In this document: positions 17,938 through 26,297 of the stretch, piece after piece
How positions within the stretch are numbered: position 1 is the first letter of the stretch
Layout: each line of letters begins with the position of its first letter
Assembly (NCBI RefSeq): GCF_002564105.1
Contig: NZ_PDBX01000001.1
Location: 2,480,001 to 2,544,000 of the forward strand
Origin: Collimonas sp. PA-H2
GTDB lineage: Bacteria > Pseudomonadota > Gammaproteobacteria > Burkholderiales > Burkholderiaceae_D
Direction: 5' to 3'
Length of the DNA: 64,000 nt
The notes under the pieces: model-generated
What the model was told of the DNA's origin: nothing
Seen by the model: only the letters and a program-made list of their open reading frames with translations
The model's database searches: none
Position numbers and translations under genes: made by a program

Positions 17938-18210
17938 ATGTACTTACCGTACTTTCCTCAAGCACCGTTTGACATGCACACCACCAAGGTCTTCAAGAAC
18001 GGCAATTCCCAGGCGATCCGGATTCCGGCCGAGCTGGCCTATGCGCGCACCGATATCGAGTTTCAGATCGAGCGGGTCGGCGACGAATTGCGGATCCGTC
18101 CGGCAGGCCGTCCCCTGGCCGGCGTGCTCAAGAAGTTTTCCAGTTTCGGCGCCGATTTCATGGCAGCCGGCCGCGGCGAGCAAGAACAGGAAGAGCGCGA
18201 GGTCCTCTGA
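17938..18210 (+). CDS. vapB: VapB-type antitoxin (AbrB/SpoVT fold)
   Basis: The core (MHTTKVFKNGNSQAIRIP and onward) is a classic AbrB-fold DNA-binding domain that dimerises and binds the vapBC operator; the C-terminal EQEQEEREVL tail would wrap the VapC toxin. GGGAGG at 17924-17929 is 8 bases before ATG 17938, so a 90-residue product with a 12-residue extension before the usual MHTTKVF start is predicted. The common family start corresponds to ATG 17974, which has no comparable ribosome site. The stop overlaps the vapC start by one base, giving tight coupling. Confidence 0.85.
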   Translation: MYLPYFPQAPFDMHTTKVFKNGNSQAIRIPAELAYARTDIEFQIERVGDELRIRPAGRPLAGVLKKFSSFGADFMAAGRGEQEQEEREVL

Positions 18211-18620
18211 TGGCGCGCTACATGCTCGACACCAATATGTGTATCTACCTGATGAAAAACCAGCCGCGGCAAGTGGCTGAGCGCTTTGCCGCGTGTTTTG
18301 TGGGCGATGTCGTGATGTCGGCGATTACTTTCGCCGAACTGGAATATGGCGTCGCGGCGTCGGCGAATCCCGTCCGCGAACGGCAACACCTGGCGGCGCT
18401 GGCAGAGGACATTCCGGTAGCGCCCTTCGACTGCGCCGCGGCCAGCGCCTACGGCCCGATCCGGGAGGCGACGCGCGAGCGCAGGAAAGACCATCTCGAC
18501 AAACTGATCGCAGCGCATGCGGTATCGCTGGATGTGGTGCTGGTGACCAATAACGAACGGGATTTCGCCGTCTATCCGGGCGTGAAAATCGAGAACTGGA
18601 TCGCGTCCGGCGCCGGCTGA
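18210..18620 (+). CDS. vapC: VapC toxin, PIN-domain ribonuclease
   Basis: A 136-residue PIN-domain protein. The four acidic positions expected for Mg-dependent RNase activity are visible: D7 (MLDTN), the Glu in FAELEYG near residue 44, the Asp of HLDKLIAAHA and the Asp of NNERDF near residue 118. Length is normal and the domain is complete, so the toxin is probably active. It cleaves RNA (often initiator tRNA or rRNA) when VapB is degraded. It is translationally coupled to vapB by TGATG. Confidence 0.9.
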   Translation: MARYMLDTNMCIYLMKNQPRQVAERFAACFVGDVVMSAITFAELEYGVAASANPVRERQHLAALAEDIPVAPFDCAAASAYGPIREATRERRKDHLDKLIAAHAVSLDVVLVTNNERDFAVYPGVKIENWIASGAG

Positions 18621-18717
18621 GAGGGCTGGATGGCGCAGCATCGAAAATATCCCTGCGCCGAAAAAAACCGTCCGGCATACAATAGCTTCCTCACCATTAG
18701 CCAGGATGCTATTCGCC

Positions 18718-20772
18718 ATGTCAGACATTCACGCCGCCAATCCGCTGTTGCAAGACTGGAATACCCCTTACGGCTTGCCGCCTTTCGATCAGGTCAAGGC
18801 CGAACATTTCGTCCCCGCGTTTGAAATTGCATTGCCGGCCCACCTGGCCGAGATCGATGCCATCGCCGCACAAACGGCGGCTCCTAATTTTGCCAACACG
18901 CTGGCCGCTTTCGATCAGTCGGGCCGGCTCAACAGCCGCATCAGCCTGCTGTTCGAGAACCTGACCGCGAGCGAAACCTCGCCCGCCTTGCAGGCAGCCG
19001 AGATCGAACTGGCGCCCAGGCTGGCCGCGCACAAGAATGCCATTTACCTGCATGCCGGCCTGTTTGCCCGTATCGACGCCTTGTACGCCGAACGCGCCCG
19101 CCTGGACCTGGATCCGGTGCAGCTGCGTTTGCTGGAACGGGTGCACCTGGACTTTGTGCGCGCCGGCGCCAACCTGCCGCCGCAATCGCGCGCTCGCTAC
19201 AGCGCAGTGACGGAAAGGCTGGCGGCGCTGAGCACGCAGTTTACGCAAAACGTCCTGGCCGATGAATCCGGCTTTGTGCTGGCGCTGGAAGACGAAGCGG
19301 CGCTGGCCGGACTGCCGCCGTTCCTGCGCGCTTCGGCGCAGGCGGCGGCGCAGCAGCGCGGCCTGCCGGAAGGCAGCCATGTAATGACCCTGTCGCCCTC
19401 GCTGGCCGAACCCTTCCTCACTTTCTCCGACCGCCGCGATTTGCGCGAAGCGGTCTGGCGCGGCCGCGTCGCCCGCGGCGCCCACGCCGGCAGCCATGAC
19501 AATCGCCCGGTCGCCGCCGAGATCATGGCCTTGCGCCAGGAGCAGGCGCAACTGCACGGCTACGCCACCTATGCCGATTACCAGCTGATCGACCGCATGG
19601 CCGGCAAGCCGGAAGCGGTATCCGCCCTGCTGGGCAAGGTCTGGGAACCGGCCAAGGCCAAGGCGGAACAGGACCGTATCGCCCTGACCGAGATGGCGCG
19701 CAACCTGGGCCAGCCGACGCCGATCGCGGCCTGGGACTGGCGCTACCTGGCCGAGAAAGTGCGCCAGGCGCGCTACGACCTGGACGACGCCGAACTGAAA
19801 CCCTACTTCGCGCTGGACAACATGATAGGCGCCATGTTCGACTGCGCTCATCGTCTGTTCGGAATCAGCTTTGTCGAGCAGCACGGCGTCGCCCTGCATC
19901 ATGCGGACGCCCGCCTGTGGCAAGTGCGCAATCGCGAAGATGTCCTGATCGGACTCTTCATCGGCGACAACTTCGCCCGCGCCAGCAAGCGCAGCGGCGC
20001 CTGGATGCATGTCTTCCGCAACCAGTCCGGCCATGACGGCGGCACCCTGCCGATCGTCATCAACAATAACAATTTCGCCAAGGCCGCCAAGGGCGAGAGC
20101 GCGTTGCTGAGTTTCGACGACGTGCGCACCCTGTTCCACGAATTCGGCCACGGCTTGCACGGCCTGCTGTCGCAGGTGAAGTACGAACGCCTGGCCGGCA
20201 CCCAGGTATTGCAGGATTACGTCGAGCTGCCGTCGCAGATCTTCGAGAACTGGGCAGAAGAGGAAGTGGTGCTCAAGCAGCATGCGCGGCACTATCAGAC
20301 TGGCGCGGCGATCCCGTCAGCGCTGCTGGAAAAGCTCAAGCGCGCGCGCCAGTTCGACCAGGCCTGGGCCACCATCATGTATGCCGGCCCGGCGCTGATC
20401 GACATGGCGCTGCATTCGCTGCCGAACGGCAGCGCGGTCGACATGGCGGCTTTTGAAGCGCAGCAATGCGAACTGCTGGGCATCCCGCAGGACATCGGCC
20501 AGCGCCACTACCTGAGCCATTTCCAGCATCTGTTCGCCGGTTCCGACTACGCCGCGGGCTACTACGTCTACATGTGGGCCGAAGTGCTGGATGCCGACGC
20601 CTACGATGCTTTCACCGAAGCGGGCGATCCGTTCCAGCCGGCGATTGCCGAGCGCTTGCAAAAGCATATCTACAGCTCCGGCAACAAACAGGATCCGGCG
20701 CTGGCGTTCCGCGCCTTCCGCGGCCGCGATCCGAAGGTCGAGCCGATGCTGGCGAAGCGCGGATTGATCTAG
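18718..20772 (+). CDS. prlC: Oligopeptidase A, M3-family zinc metallopeptidase
   Basis: A 684-residue cytosolic metallopeptidase. The zinc site HEFGH is at residues 474-478, and the downstream third ligand Glu lies in the FENWAEEEV region. The N-terminal helical channel domain matches the M3 family, and the length fits PrlC/OpdA (about 680). It degrades short peptides, including cleaved signal peptides. ATG 18718 (MSDIHAANPLL) is preferred over ATG 18706, which adds only MLFA. It is a single gene, convergent with the S1/P1 nuclease gene. Confidence 0.93.
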   Translation: MSDIHAANPLLQDWNTPYGLPPFDQVKAEHFVPAFEIALPAHLAEIDAIAAQTAAPNFANTLAAFDQSGRLNSRISLLFENLTASETSPALQAAEIELAPRLAAHKNAIYLHAGLFARIDALYAERARLDLDPVQLRLLERVHLDFVRAGANLPPQSRARYSAVTERLAALSTQFTQNVLADESGFVLALEDEAALAGLPPFLRASAQAAAQQRGLPEGSHVMTLSPSLAEPFLTFSDRRDLREAVWRGRVARGAHAGSHDNRPVAAEIMALRQEQAQLHGYATYADYQLIDRMAGKPEAVSALLGKVWEPAKAKAEQDRIALTEMARNLGQPTPIAAWDWRYLAEKVRQARYDLDDAELKPYFALDNMIGAMFDCAHRLFGISFVEQHGVALHHADARLWQVRNREDVLIGLFIGDNFARASKRSGAWMHVFRNQSGHDGGTLPIVINNNNFAKAAKGESALLSFDDVRTLFHEFGHGLHGLLSQVKYERLAGTQVLQDYVELPSQIFENWAEEEVVLKQHARHYQTGAAIPSALLEKLKRARQFDQAWATIMYAGPALIDMALHSLPNGSAVDMAAFEAQQCELLGIPQDIGQRHYLSHFQHLFAGSDYAAGYYVYMWAEVLDADAYDAFTEAGDPFQPAIAERLQKHIYSSGNKQDPALAFRAFRGRDPKVEPMLAKRGLI

Positions 20773-20789
20773 CCGAGTAAGCCCTGAAT

Positions 20790-20819
20790 CCTGAGCGCCG
20801 GCAAGACCAGGCGCTCAGG
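20790..20819. terminator. Hairpin between two convergent genes
   Basis: CCTGAGCGCC (20790-20799) pairs perfectly with GGCGCTCAGG (20810-20819). No T-run follows on either strand, so this may be a weak bidirectional terminator or a 3'-end stabilising hairpin between prlC and the nuclease gene. Confidence 0.5.
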
Positions 20820-20835
20820 GTTGAACCACAACCGC

Positions 20836-21774
20836 TTATTTTTTCTCGCCAAATGGCGAGACGAATATCGATGCGCCGGAAACGGCATTGCCATCCAAGG
20901 CGTCATTCAGAATTTTCGCCAGACGCACGCCGGCACGGCTCAGCTGCAAGGCAACCACGCTGGTGGCGTTGCTGACATAGCTGGCCGGCAGCTTGTACTT
21001 GCCGGTGGATCCAGGCGTCGGCAGCTTGCCGTATGCGTCGGTGCGGGCCAGGTCGAAGGCTTCCAGCGACCAGTCGCGCGGCGTCTGCTGCTGCCATTGC
21101 GCGATCTGGGCCTTGCTGATCTTGGCGATCAATGCCGACGCCACCTTGTTCTGGTCGGTGCCCAGCTTGTTCACGAATGCCGTATCCCAGTAAGCGTGCA
21201 GCTTGCCGGCGGCGATGCCGGTGGCGGACACCGTTTCGTCGTTGCCGCCGCGGTCGTGGGAGTCGCTGGAGTGCAGCGGCTGGTGCATGTCGCCGACGAA
21301 GTGCAGCAGGAACTGCAGCGCCAGCAAGCGTTCGGCAGGATCGGTGTTCGGATCACGCAATTCGAGCGCGAACTGATCGACCTTGTCGACCACGCAATCC
21401 TGCGCCACGCCGCCCGATGCCGGGGTATTGGCGGGCAGGCTCGGATGGCCGAAGCAGGCGGCGTCGATGTCGCCGTCGCTGATCTCGGTATCGACAAAAT
21501 GCCAGGCGGCGGTTTCGCGATGTGAATTGCGGTACTTGTCGGCCCAAGTCGCTTCCGAGGCGATGTCGCCGGCGGTCAGGCCGCTGCTGTCGTTGGCCAG
21601 GATGGCGTCGACCTGCGAGCGGACGTTGTCGGTCAGGTAGTTGTTGGCAATCAGGCCGACCACCATATGTCCTTCATCACCCCAGGCCAGTGCGCTTTGG
21701 CTGGCCAGCATCAAAGGCGCGGCGCATGCCACGCTGCCGATAAAGGTGAGGAACAGCTGACGATTCAGTTTCAT
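20836..21774 (-). CDS. Secreted S1/P1-type zinc nuclease
   Basis: A 312-residue precursor. Residues 1-30 form a Sec signal ending in SALA, so the mature protein begins WGDEGHMVVG; in S1/P1 enzymes that N-terminal Trp itself ligates zinc, together with the nearby His. The central HFVGDMHQPLH motif and later HAYWDTAF supply further ligands. The enzyme cleaves single-stranded DNA and RNA and 3'-nucleotides in the periplasm or outside. ATG 21774 follows GGAG; an in-frame start 75 bases upstream would bury the signal peptide. It likely serves nutrient scavenging. Confidence 0.9.
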   Translation of the reverse strand: MKLNRQLFLTFIGSVACAAPLMLASQSALAWGDEGHMVVGLIANNYLTDNVRSQVDAILANDSSGLTAGDIASEATWADKYRNSHRETAAWHFVDTEISDGDIDAACFGHPSLPANTPASGGVAQDCVVDKVDQFALELRDPNTDPAERLLALQFLLHFVGDMHQPLHSSDSHDRGGNDETVSATGIAAGKLHAYWDTAFVNKLGTDQNKVASALIAKISKAQIAQWQQQTPRDWSLEAFDLARTDAYGKLPTPGSTGKYKLPASYVSNATSVVALQLSRAGVRLAKILNDALDGNAVSGASIFVSPFGEKK

Positions 21775-21879
21775 GGAGACTCCATTCAGGAAGGGAAAGA
21801 TAAGAAAGTTTCTTTGTTGCACTATTTGCCGCCCGAATATATGCCGCATTTATGACCGCAGCATGTCATTTGTAGCGCT

Positions 21880-21899
21880 ACCTGCCAGTACTGACAGGT
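21880..21899. repeat. 20-bp near-palindrome, second copy of the motif at 1009
   Basis: ACCTGCCAGTACTGACAGGT is self-complementary at all but one symmetric pair of positions and shares 17 bases, in reverse complement, with 1009-1025. It lies between the divergent nuclease and queH genes, about 105 bp from the nuclease start. A regulator binding site is possible. Confidence 0.4.
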
Positions 21900-22046
21900 G
21901 GCTAGTCACTAGGGCTGAATGAATTCCGCTCATGCAAACTTGAGAGTTTGTCGCTTGACGCAGCTGGCCGTAAGCAAGAGACTGAACGATTAGCGCCGCG
22001 GTCCGAGTGTTACCTCCAGCCGGCGCACTTCTTCAGGTACTCCCTC

Positions 22047-22703
22047 ATGACCCAACGCCAGAAGCTCGTCCTGCCGGGCGGCCACAATAAACTGCTATTG
22101 CATTCTTGCTGCGCGCCTTGCTCGGGCGAGGTGATGGAAGCCTTGCTGGCCAGCGAAATCGATTTTTCCATCTATTTCTACAATCCGAACATCCATCCGC
22201 AGCGCGAATACGAACTGCGCAAGAATGAAAACATCCGTTTCGCCGAACAGCACGGCGTCCCCTTCGTCGATGCCGACTACGATCTGGACAACTGGTTTGC
22301 CCGCGCCCAAGGCATGGAAAACGAGCCGGAACGCGGCAAGCGCTGCACCATGTGTTTCGACATGCGCTTTGAACGCAGCGCGCTGTACGCGCATGAGCAC
22401 GGCTTTCCGGTGATCAGCAGTTCGCTGGGAATTTCACGCTGGAAGAACATGGAGCAGATCAACGATTGCGGCGCCCGCGCGGCGGCGCATTATCCCGGCA
22501 TCACTTACTGGGATTACAACTGGCGCAAGCAGGGAGGCTCGGCGCGCATGATCGAAATCTCCAAGCGCGAGAATTTCTACCAGCAGGAATATTGCGGCTG
22601 CGTCTACTCGCTACGCGACAGCAACCGCTGGCGCAAGGACCAGGGGCGCGAACGCATCAAGATTTGCGAGAAGTATTACGGCCAGCCGGAAGAACAGAAA
22701 TGA
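22047..22703 (+). CDS. queH: Epoxyqueuosine reductase QueH
   Basis: The 218-residue protein belongs to the DUF208/QueH family. The tandem cysteines of HSCCAPCSG (C21, C22, C25), the CTMCF pair and the later EYCGCVYS group provide the Fe-S and metal ligands. QueH performs the last step of queuosine synthesis on tRNA, reducing epoxyqueuosine, and substitutes for the unrelated QueG. ATG 22047 begins just before the conserved domain; the longer frame upstream has no family similarity. Its TGA overlaps the ATG of a small cysteine-containing protein. Confidence 0.93.
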   Translation: MTQRQKLVLPGGHNKLLLHSCCAPCSGEVMEALLASEIDFSIYFYNPNIHPQREYELRKNENIRFAEQHGVPFVDADYDLDNWFARAQGMENEPERGKRCTMCFDMRFERSALYAHEHGFPVISSSLGISRWKNMEQINDCGARAAAHYPGITYWDYNWRKQGGSARMIEISKRENFYQQEYCGCVYSLRDSNRWRKDQGRERIKICEKYYGQPEEQK

Positions 22704-22909
22704 CGACCAAGCACACCGCCCGCCATTGGCTTGCCGCCGGTAGCGATGACAAGCTGGTCCAGCCGCAGGCCAGCGCCGAACTGCTGGCCAGCATGGAAAA
22801 GCAGCTGGCCGAATTCATGCGCAGCGTGGCGCAGGATGAAGAAGCCTCGCCGCCGCATCTGATGAGCGGACACCATGGCTGCCCGTGCTGCAGCGAGCGC
22901 GGCGAATAA
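22700..22909 (+). CDS. Small CPCC-containing protein coupled to queH
   Basis: A 69-residue protein that begins inside the queH stop (ATGA, 22700-22703). The N-terminal two thirds look helical and charged ([22 protein letters not shown]). The C-terminus ends [12 protein letters not shown], a compact His/Cys cluster that could bind a metal or Fe-S cluster. I do not recognise a named family. The stop-start overlap strongly suggests co-translation with QueH and a possible link to queuosine synthesis or Fe-S handling, but function is unknown. Confidence 0.65.
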   Translation: MTTKHTARHWLAAGSDDKLVQPQASAELLASMEKQLAEFMRSVAQDEEASPPHLMSGHHGCPCCSERGE

Positions 22910-22965
22910 AGCTCTCGCGGTAATTTGCTCAACCCCGGGTTTGGATTGCATGATTCTATGGTCAG

Positions 22966-24354
22966 CTAGGCCAGCGGAAATCTGACCTCCACCAGCAAGC
23001 CTTGTTCGTCGCCGGCCGCATGCAGCTGGATCTGGCCGCCGTGCTGGAGCACCACGGACCTGGCGATCGCCAACCCCAGCCCGCTGCCGCTCTGGGTCTG
23101 GTCGGGATTGCGGAAAAAGCGGTCGAATACGCGCTCGCGCAGAGCCGGTGCGATTCCTGGCCCCTGATCCGCCACGCTGAATACTACCTCGTCCCGGTCA
23201 CGGTGCAAGCCGACCGTCACGATGCCGCCCGGCGGACTGTATTTGATGGCGTTGTCGACCAGATTGTCGATCAGCGACACCAGGCTTTCACGATGTCCCA
23301 GGATGAAGAACTCGCCTTCCGACGCTAGTTCCAGTTCGATGTGCCGCACCATGGCCAGCGCCGACAGGATCGCTAGCCGGTCCTGCACCAGCGTATCCAT
23401 CGCCAGCCGGTCCAGCGCGACGCTGGCGGTAGCGTCGCTGCGCACCAGCAGCAGCAACTGGCTGACCAGGCGGGTGGCGCGGTTGCTGCTGCTCAGTATA
23501 CCGGCCAGGAGCTGCTGTTGCTGGCTGTCGCCGGCCTGGCTTTGCAGCGCTTCCGCGTTGACGCGCATGGCGGCCAGCGGCGTGCGCAGCTCATGGGCGG
23601 CGTCGGCGATGAAGTTGCGTTCGCGCGCCACGCTTTCGCTGATGCGCAACAGCAGGCCGTTGATGCGGTCGACCATCGAACTCAGCTCCAGATGCTTGGG
23701 CTTGAAGCCCAAAGGCGCCAGGTTGTGCGGGCCGCGGGCGGCCACCTCGCGCGCAATCCGGCTCCAGGGCCGCAGCGCCACGCGGATCGACAGCCACGCC
23801 GGCAGCAGCAGGAACGGCAGGCTGATCAGCAAGGGCAGAGAATAATAGCCGCGCGAATTCATGTCGACCAGCATGTCTATGGCGTCTGCCGGCACGATGA
23901 TGGTGACGCGCGTATCCGAGTGCGGCGACTGCAAAGTACGGGCGCGCCAGCGCACGCCGTTGGCGTAGATGGTTTCCGCATCGTCGAGGCGGCTGTTATG
24001 AATCCCGCCCGGGATGTCCTCGGACTGGTAGATCAGCCGCTCTCCTTGCCGCACCCGGATGCTGGGCGACAGTTTCGGCGTATCGCCGCCGATGCCGTAG
24101 CCTTCGCGCACCGCCAGGTCGATCATGTGCAACACCTTGAACTGGCGCTCCGGATTATCCGCCAGGTTTTCGGCGACGCCGAAGATGGCCTCGTAGGTGC
24201 GGTCCAGGTTGATCGGGCCGGGCGCCCGGCTGGTCTCGAATATGGCGTAGCCGATGAACAGGCTCCACAGCACTGTCAGCAGCAGCATCTGGGCCAGCAG
24301 CAGGCGCCGCACCAGGGTCGGCCGCAGCAGCCAGCTCCACCAGTGCAGCATCAT
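22966..24354 (-). CDS. Two-component sensor histidine kinase (QseC/TctE-like)
   Basis: A 462-residue membrane kinase. Transmembrane helix 1 is at residues 14-40, followed by a periplasmic sensor region of about 120 residues, a second helix near 170-190, HAMP, the HisKA box ADAAHELRTPLAAMR, the N box DNLVDNAIKYSP and the G boxes DQGPGIA and GSGLGLAI. It belongs with OmpR-type regulator partners. The ATG overlaps the response regulator stop by 4 bp. The signal is not evident; the periplasmic domain is larger than in CusS-type sensors. Confidence 0.88.
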   Translation of the reverse strand: MMLHWWSWLLRPTLVRRLLLAQMLLLTVLWSLFIGYAIFETSRAPGPINLDRTYEAIFGVAENLADNPERQFKVLHMIDLAVREGYGIGGDTPKLSPSIRVRQGERLIYQSEDIPGGIHNSRLDDAETIYANGVRWRARTLQSPHSDTRVTIIVPADAIDMLVDMNSRGYYSLPLLISLPFLLLPAWLSIRVALRPWSRIAREVAARGPHNLAPLGFKPKHLELSSMVDRINGLLLRISESVARERNFIADAAHELRTPLAAMRVNAEALQSQAGDSQQQQLLAGILSSSNRATRLVSQLLLLVRSDATASVALDRLAMDTLVQDRLAILSALAMVRHIELELASEGEFFILGHRESLVSLIDNLVDNAIKYSPPGGIVTVGLHRDRDEVVFSVADQGPGIAPALRERVFDRFFRNPDQTQSGSGLGLAIARSVVLQHGGQIQLHAAGDEQGLLVEVRFPLA

Positions 24355-25034
24355 TTGCGGATGCTGCGGGCCGGCGCCTGCAGGTCTATCACAAAGCCGA
24401 CGCCGCGCACGGTGCGGATATAGCCGTCGCCTATCTTGCGGCGCAGATTAGCCATGTGCACGTCCAGGGTATTGCTGGCGTTGCCCTGGCCGCCGGGCAG
24501 CGCCAGTTCCTCCAGGATGCGGCGCGTCACCACGCGGTCGGCGCGGATCAGCAGGGTGCTGAGCAAGGCGTATTCGCTGGCGGTCAGTTCCACCGGCCGC
24601 TCCTGCACGGTGACGCGGCGGGTCGGCGCATGCAGCGACAGGCCGCGCAAATCCAGGGTTTCGCCGTCGAAGCCGTAGCTGCGCCGGGCCAGGGCGCGCA
24701 CCCGCGATAGCAGCTCGACCAGCACAAATGGCTTGACCAGGTAATCGTCGGCGCCGGTGTCGAGGCCCAGCAAGCGGTCGTTGATGGCGTCGCGGGCGCT
24801 CAGGATAATCACCGGCAGGGCGTTCTTTTCGCGCCGCAGGCGCGTCAGCAGGCTCAGGCCGTCGCCGTCCGGCAGGCCGAGATCCAGCAGCACCAGGTCG
24901 CAGGTGTCGGATTCCAGGGCGCGCACCGCATCCGCCAGCTGGCGCACCCAGACCACGTCCATGCCCTGGTCGGAGAGGGCGATGCGCACGCCGTTGCCCA
25001 GGTCCAGGTCATCTTCAATCAGCAATATTTTCAT
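24351..25034 (-). CDS. OmpR-family response regulator
   Basis: A 227-residue regulator with a receiver domain (acidic pocket EDD at 8-10, phosphoacceptor D51 in LLLDLGLPDG, Lys in YLVKPF near 101) and a C-terminal winged helix ending in YIRTVRGVGFVID. ATG 25034 directly opens the receiver; the frame extends to 25052 without reason. It is followed by its kinase with a 4-bp overlap. Upstream dyads at 25045-25090 may be autoregulatory sites. Regulon unknown. Confidence 0.9.
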   Translation of the reverse strand: MKILLIEDDLDLGNGVRIALSDQGMDVVWVRQLADAVRALESDTCDLVLLDLGLPDGDGLSLLTRLRREKNALPVIILSARDAINDRLLGLDTGADDYLVKPFVLVELLSRVRALARRSYGFDGETLDLRGLSLHAPTRRVTVQERPVELTASEYALLSTLLIRADRVVTRRILEELALPGGQGNASNTLDVHMANLRRKIGDGYIRTVRGVGFVIDLQAPARSIRK

Positions 25035-25044
25035 AGCTTGGTAT

Positions 25045-25090
25045 TTAAGCACCTTAACGTGAAGAAAAGCTGAAGAGCCCGCGTCTTCAG
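25045..25090. promoter_or_regulatory. Two dyads between the response regulator and a small divergent gene
   Basis: TTAAG-CAC-CTTAA (25045-25057) and CTGAAGA-N7-TCTTCAG (25070-25090) lie just upstream of the response regulator start. The first contains the CTTAA half-site type used by PmrA/QseB-like regulators. They may be autoregulation sites or leader structure. Confidence 0.4.
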
Positions 25091-25203
25091 GAAACGTTCA
25101 TGAATGACTCATGTTTTCTTCATTTCGTTCAAGGATACTGCTGGTTTGACCATTCTCATATGGCTGAGAAGTGCGCCATATCAATTTGACCAGAAAGTCG
25201 ATC

Positions 25204-25500
25204 ATGAAAAAACGCTATATCCGACCAGCCCGGTCCCGCAATACCTACGTCATTACCAATACCCTGCTGTCCATCGGCGTGCTGCTGGCGTTGCTGGTTG
25301 TGGTCTTGCTGGCGGCTAAAAACGCCCATGCGGATGAAGTCAAGGCCGGCGCCAATGACAAGTTTTCGCCGGCGGCGGCAGCAAATGCATGCAGGCCTGT
25401 TACGCTGTCACCCGCCAGCGGCTTCAGAGCTCCCGCCAGCGGACTGGCCAGCCGAAGCGCGCCTTGTGCGCAGCCGCGTCGGCTGCATCTCTTTCGCTGA
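25204..25500 (+). CDS. Small membrane-anchored or secreted hypothetical protein
   Basis: A 98-residue protein starting at ATG 25204. A basic N-terminus (KKRYIRPARSR) is followed by a hydrophobic stretch at about residues 19-38 and then AHADEVK, which looks like a signal peptidase site after AHA. The rest is Ala/Pro/Ser-rich with two cysteines and no recognisable domain; the Arg-rich end (CAQPRRLHLFR) is less convincing coding sequence. It is divergent from the two-component system, so it could be a target of that system. Function unknown. Confidence 0.45.
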   Translation: MKKRYIRPARSRNTYVITNTLLSIGVLLALLVVVLLAAKNAHADEVKAGANDKFSPAAAANACRPVTLSPASGFRAPASGLASRSAPCAQPRRLHLFR

Positions 25501-25538
25501 GGGAAGGAAATGCGGTTTCAAACAGATGTTTATCGATC

Positions 25539-26297
25539 TTAAGACCCGCTAAACCAGTTATATCCCTGGTCTTCCCAATAGCCGCCGGGATTTTCATTGG
25601 TGACGAAGATCGCCGCGATGTGCTTGGGATTCTTGAAGCCGAGCTTGGTCGGCACCCGCAGTTTCAGCGGATAGCCGTATTCGGTCGGTAGCGGCTCCTG
25701 GCCAAAGTCCAGCGCCAGTATGGTCTGCGGATGCAAGGCGGTTGCCATGTCGATGCTGGAGTAATAGCGGTCGGCGCATTTGAATCCGACATATTTTGCA
25801 GTCGTATCCGCGCCGATGTGGGCGAGAAAGGTACGGAACGGCACACCGCTCCACTGGCCGATGGCGCTCCAGCCTTCGATGCAGATATGGCGCGTGATCT
25901 GCGACGCCTGCGGCAACGCCCGCAGCTGCGCCAGGTTCCAACTGCGCTTGTCGCGCACCAGGCCGGAGACTTCCAGTTTATATGTGTCGCCATCGATTTC
26001 CGGCGCCGAGTCGGCGTCATAGAAAGCGTTGAACGGGAAGGGCTTGGTGATCATGCTGGCCGGATAGGTCGGCGCCAGGTGATTCGGGCGGAACAGCATG
26101 CTCTGCACGCGGTCGTTCCAGCGCGACATTGCCCACAATACCTTGTCGACCTGGTCGCCATCCTGCAGGTTGCAGCCGGACAGCAGTGACAGCGCGCCCA
26201 GCGACAGGCCGGAGCGCAGGAACAGGCGGCGCTGCAGCTGTACCAGTTCGGGCTGCAGTTCACTGTTTTTCGGTAATTTATCTTTCTTTCCGCTCAT
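25539..26297 (-). CDS. Tat-exported molybdopterin oxidoreductase (sulfite-oxidase fold, MsrP/YedY-like)
   Basis: A 252-residue protein with an Oxidoreductase-molybdopterin (sulfite oxidase) domain. The molybdenum-ligating Cys is C139 in RHICIEGWS. The N-terminus has a twin-arginine motif (RRLFLRSG, residues 23-30) followed by LLSGC, so it is probably a Tat-exported lipoprotein anchored at C42. It is shorter than E. coli MsrP. The gene overlaps the upstream cytochrome b gene by 4 bp, giving a likely electron donor. Substrate is unknown; reduction of oxidised methionine or another S- or N-oxide is possible by analogy. Confidence 0.85.
   Translation of the reverse strand: MSGKKDKLPKNSELQPELVQLQRRLFLRSGLSLGALSLLSGCNLQDGDQVDKVLWAMSRWNDRVQSMLFRPNHLAPTYPASMITKPFPFNAFYDADSAPEIDGDTYKLEVSGLVRDKRSWNLAQLRALPQASQITRHICIEGWSAIGQWSGVPFRTFLAHIGADTTAKYVGFKCADRYYSSIDMATALHPQTILALDFGQEPLPTEYGYPLKLRVPTKLGFKNPKHIAAIFVTNENPGGYWEDQGYNWFSGS

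Noticed and set aside
18721..20292. A 523-codon minus-strand frame opposite prlC
   Set aside because: It is antisense to a well-conserved M3 peptidase with an intact zinc motif and has no family features of its own.
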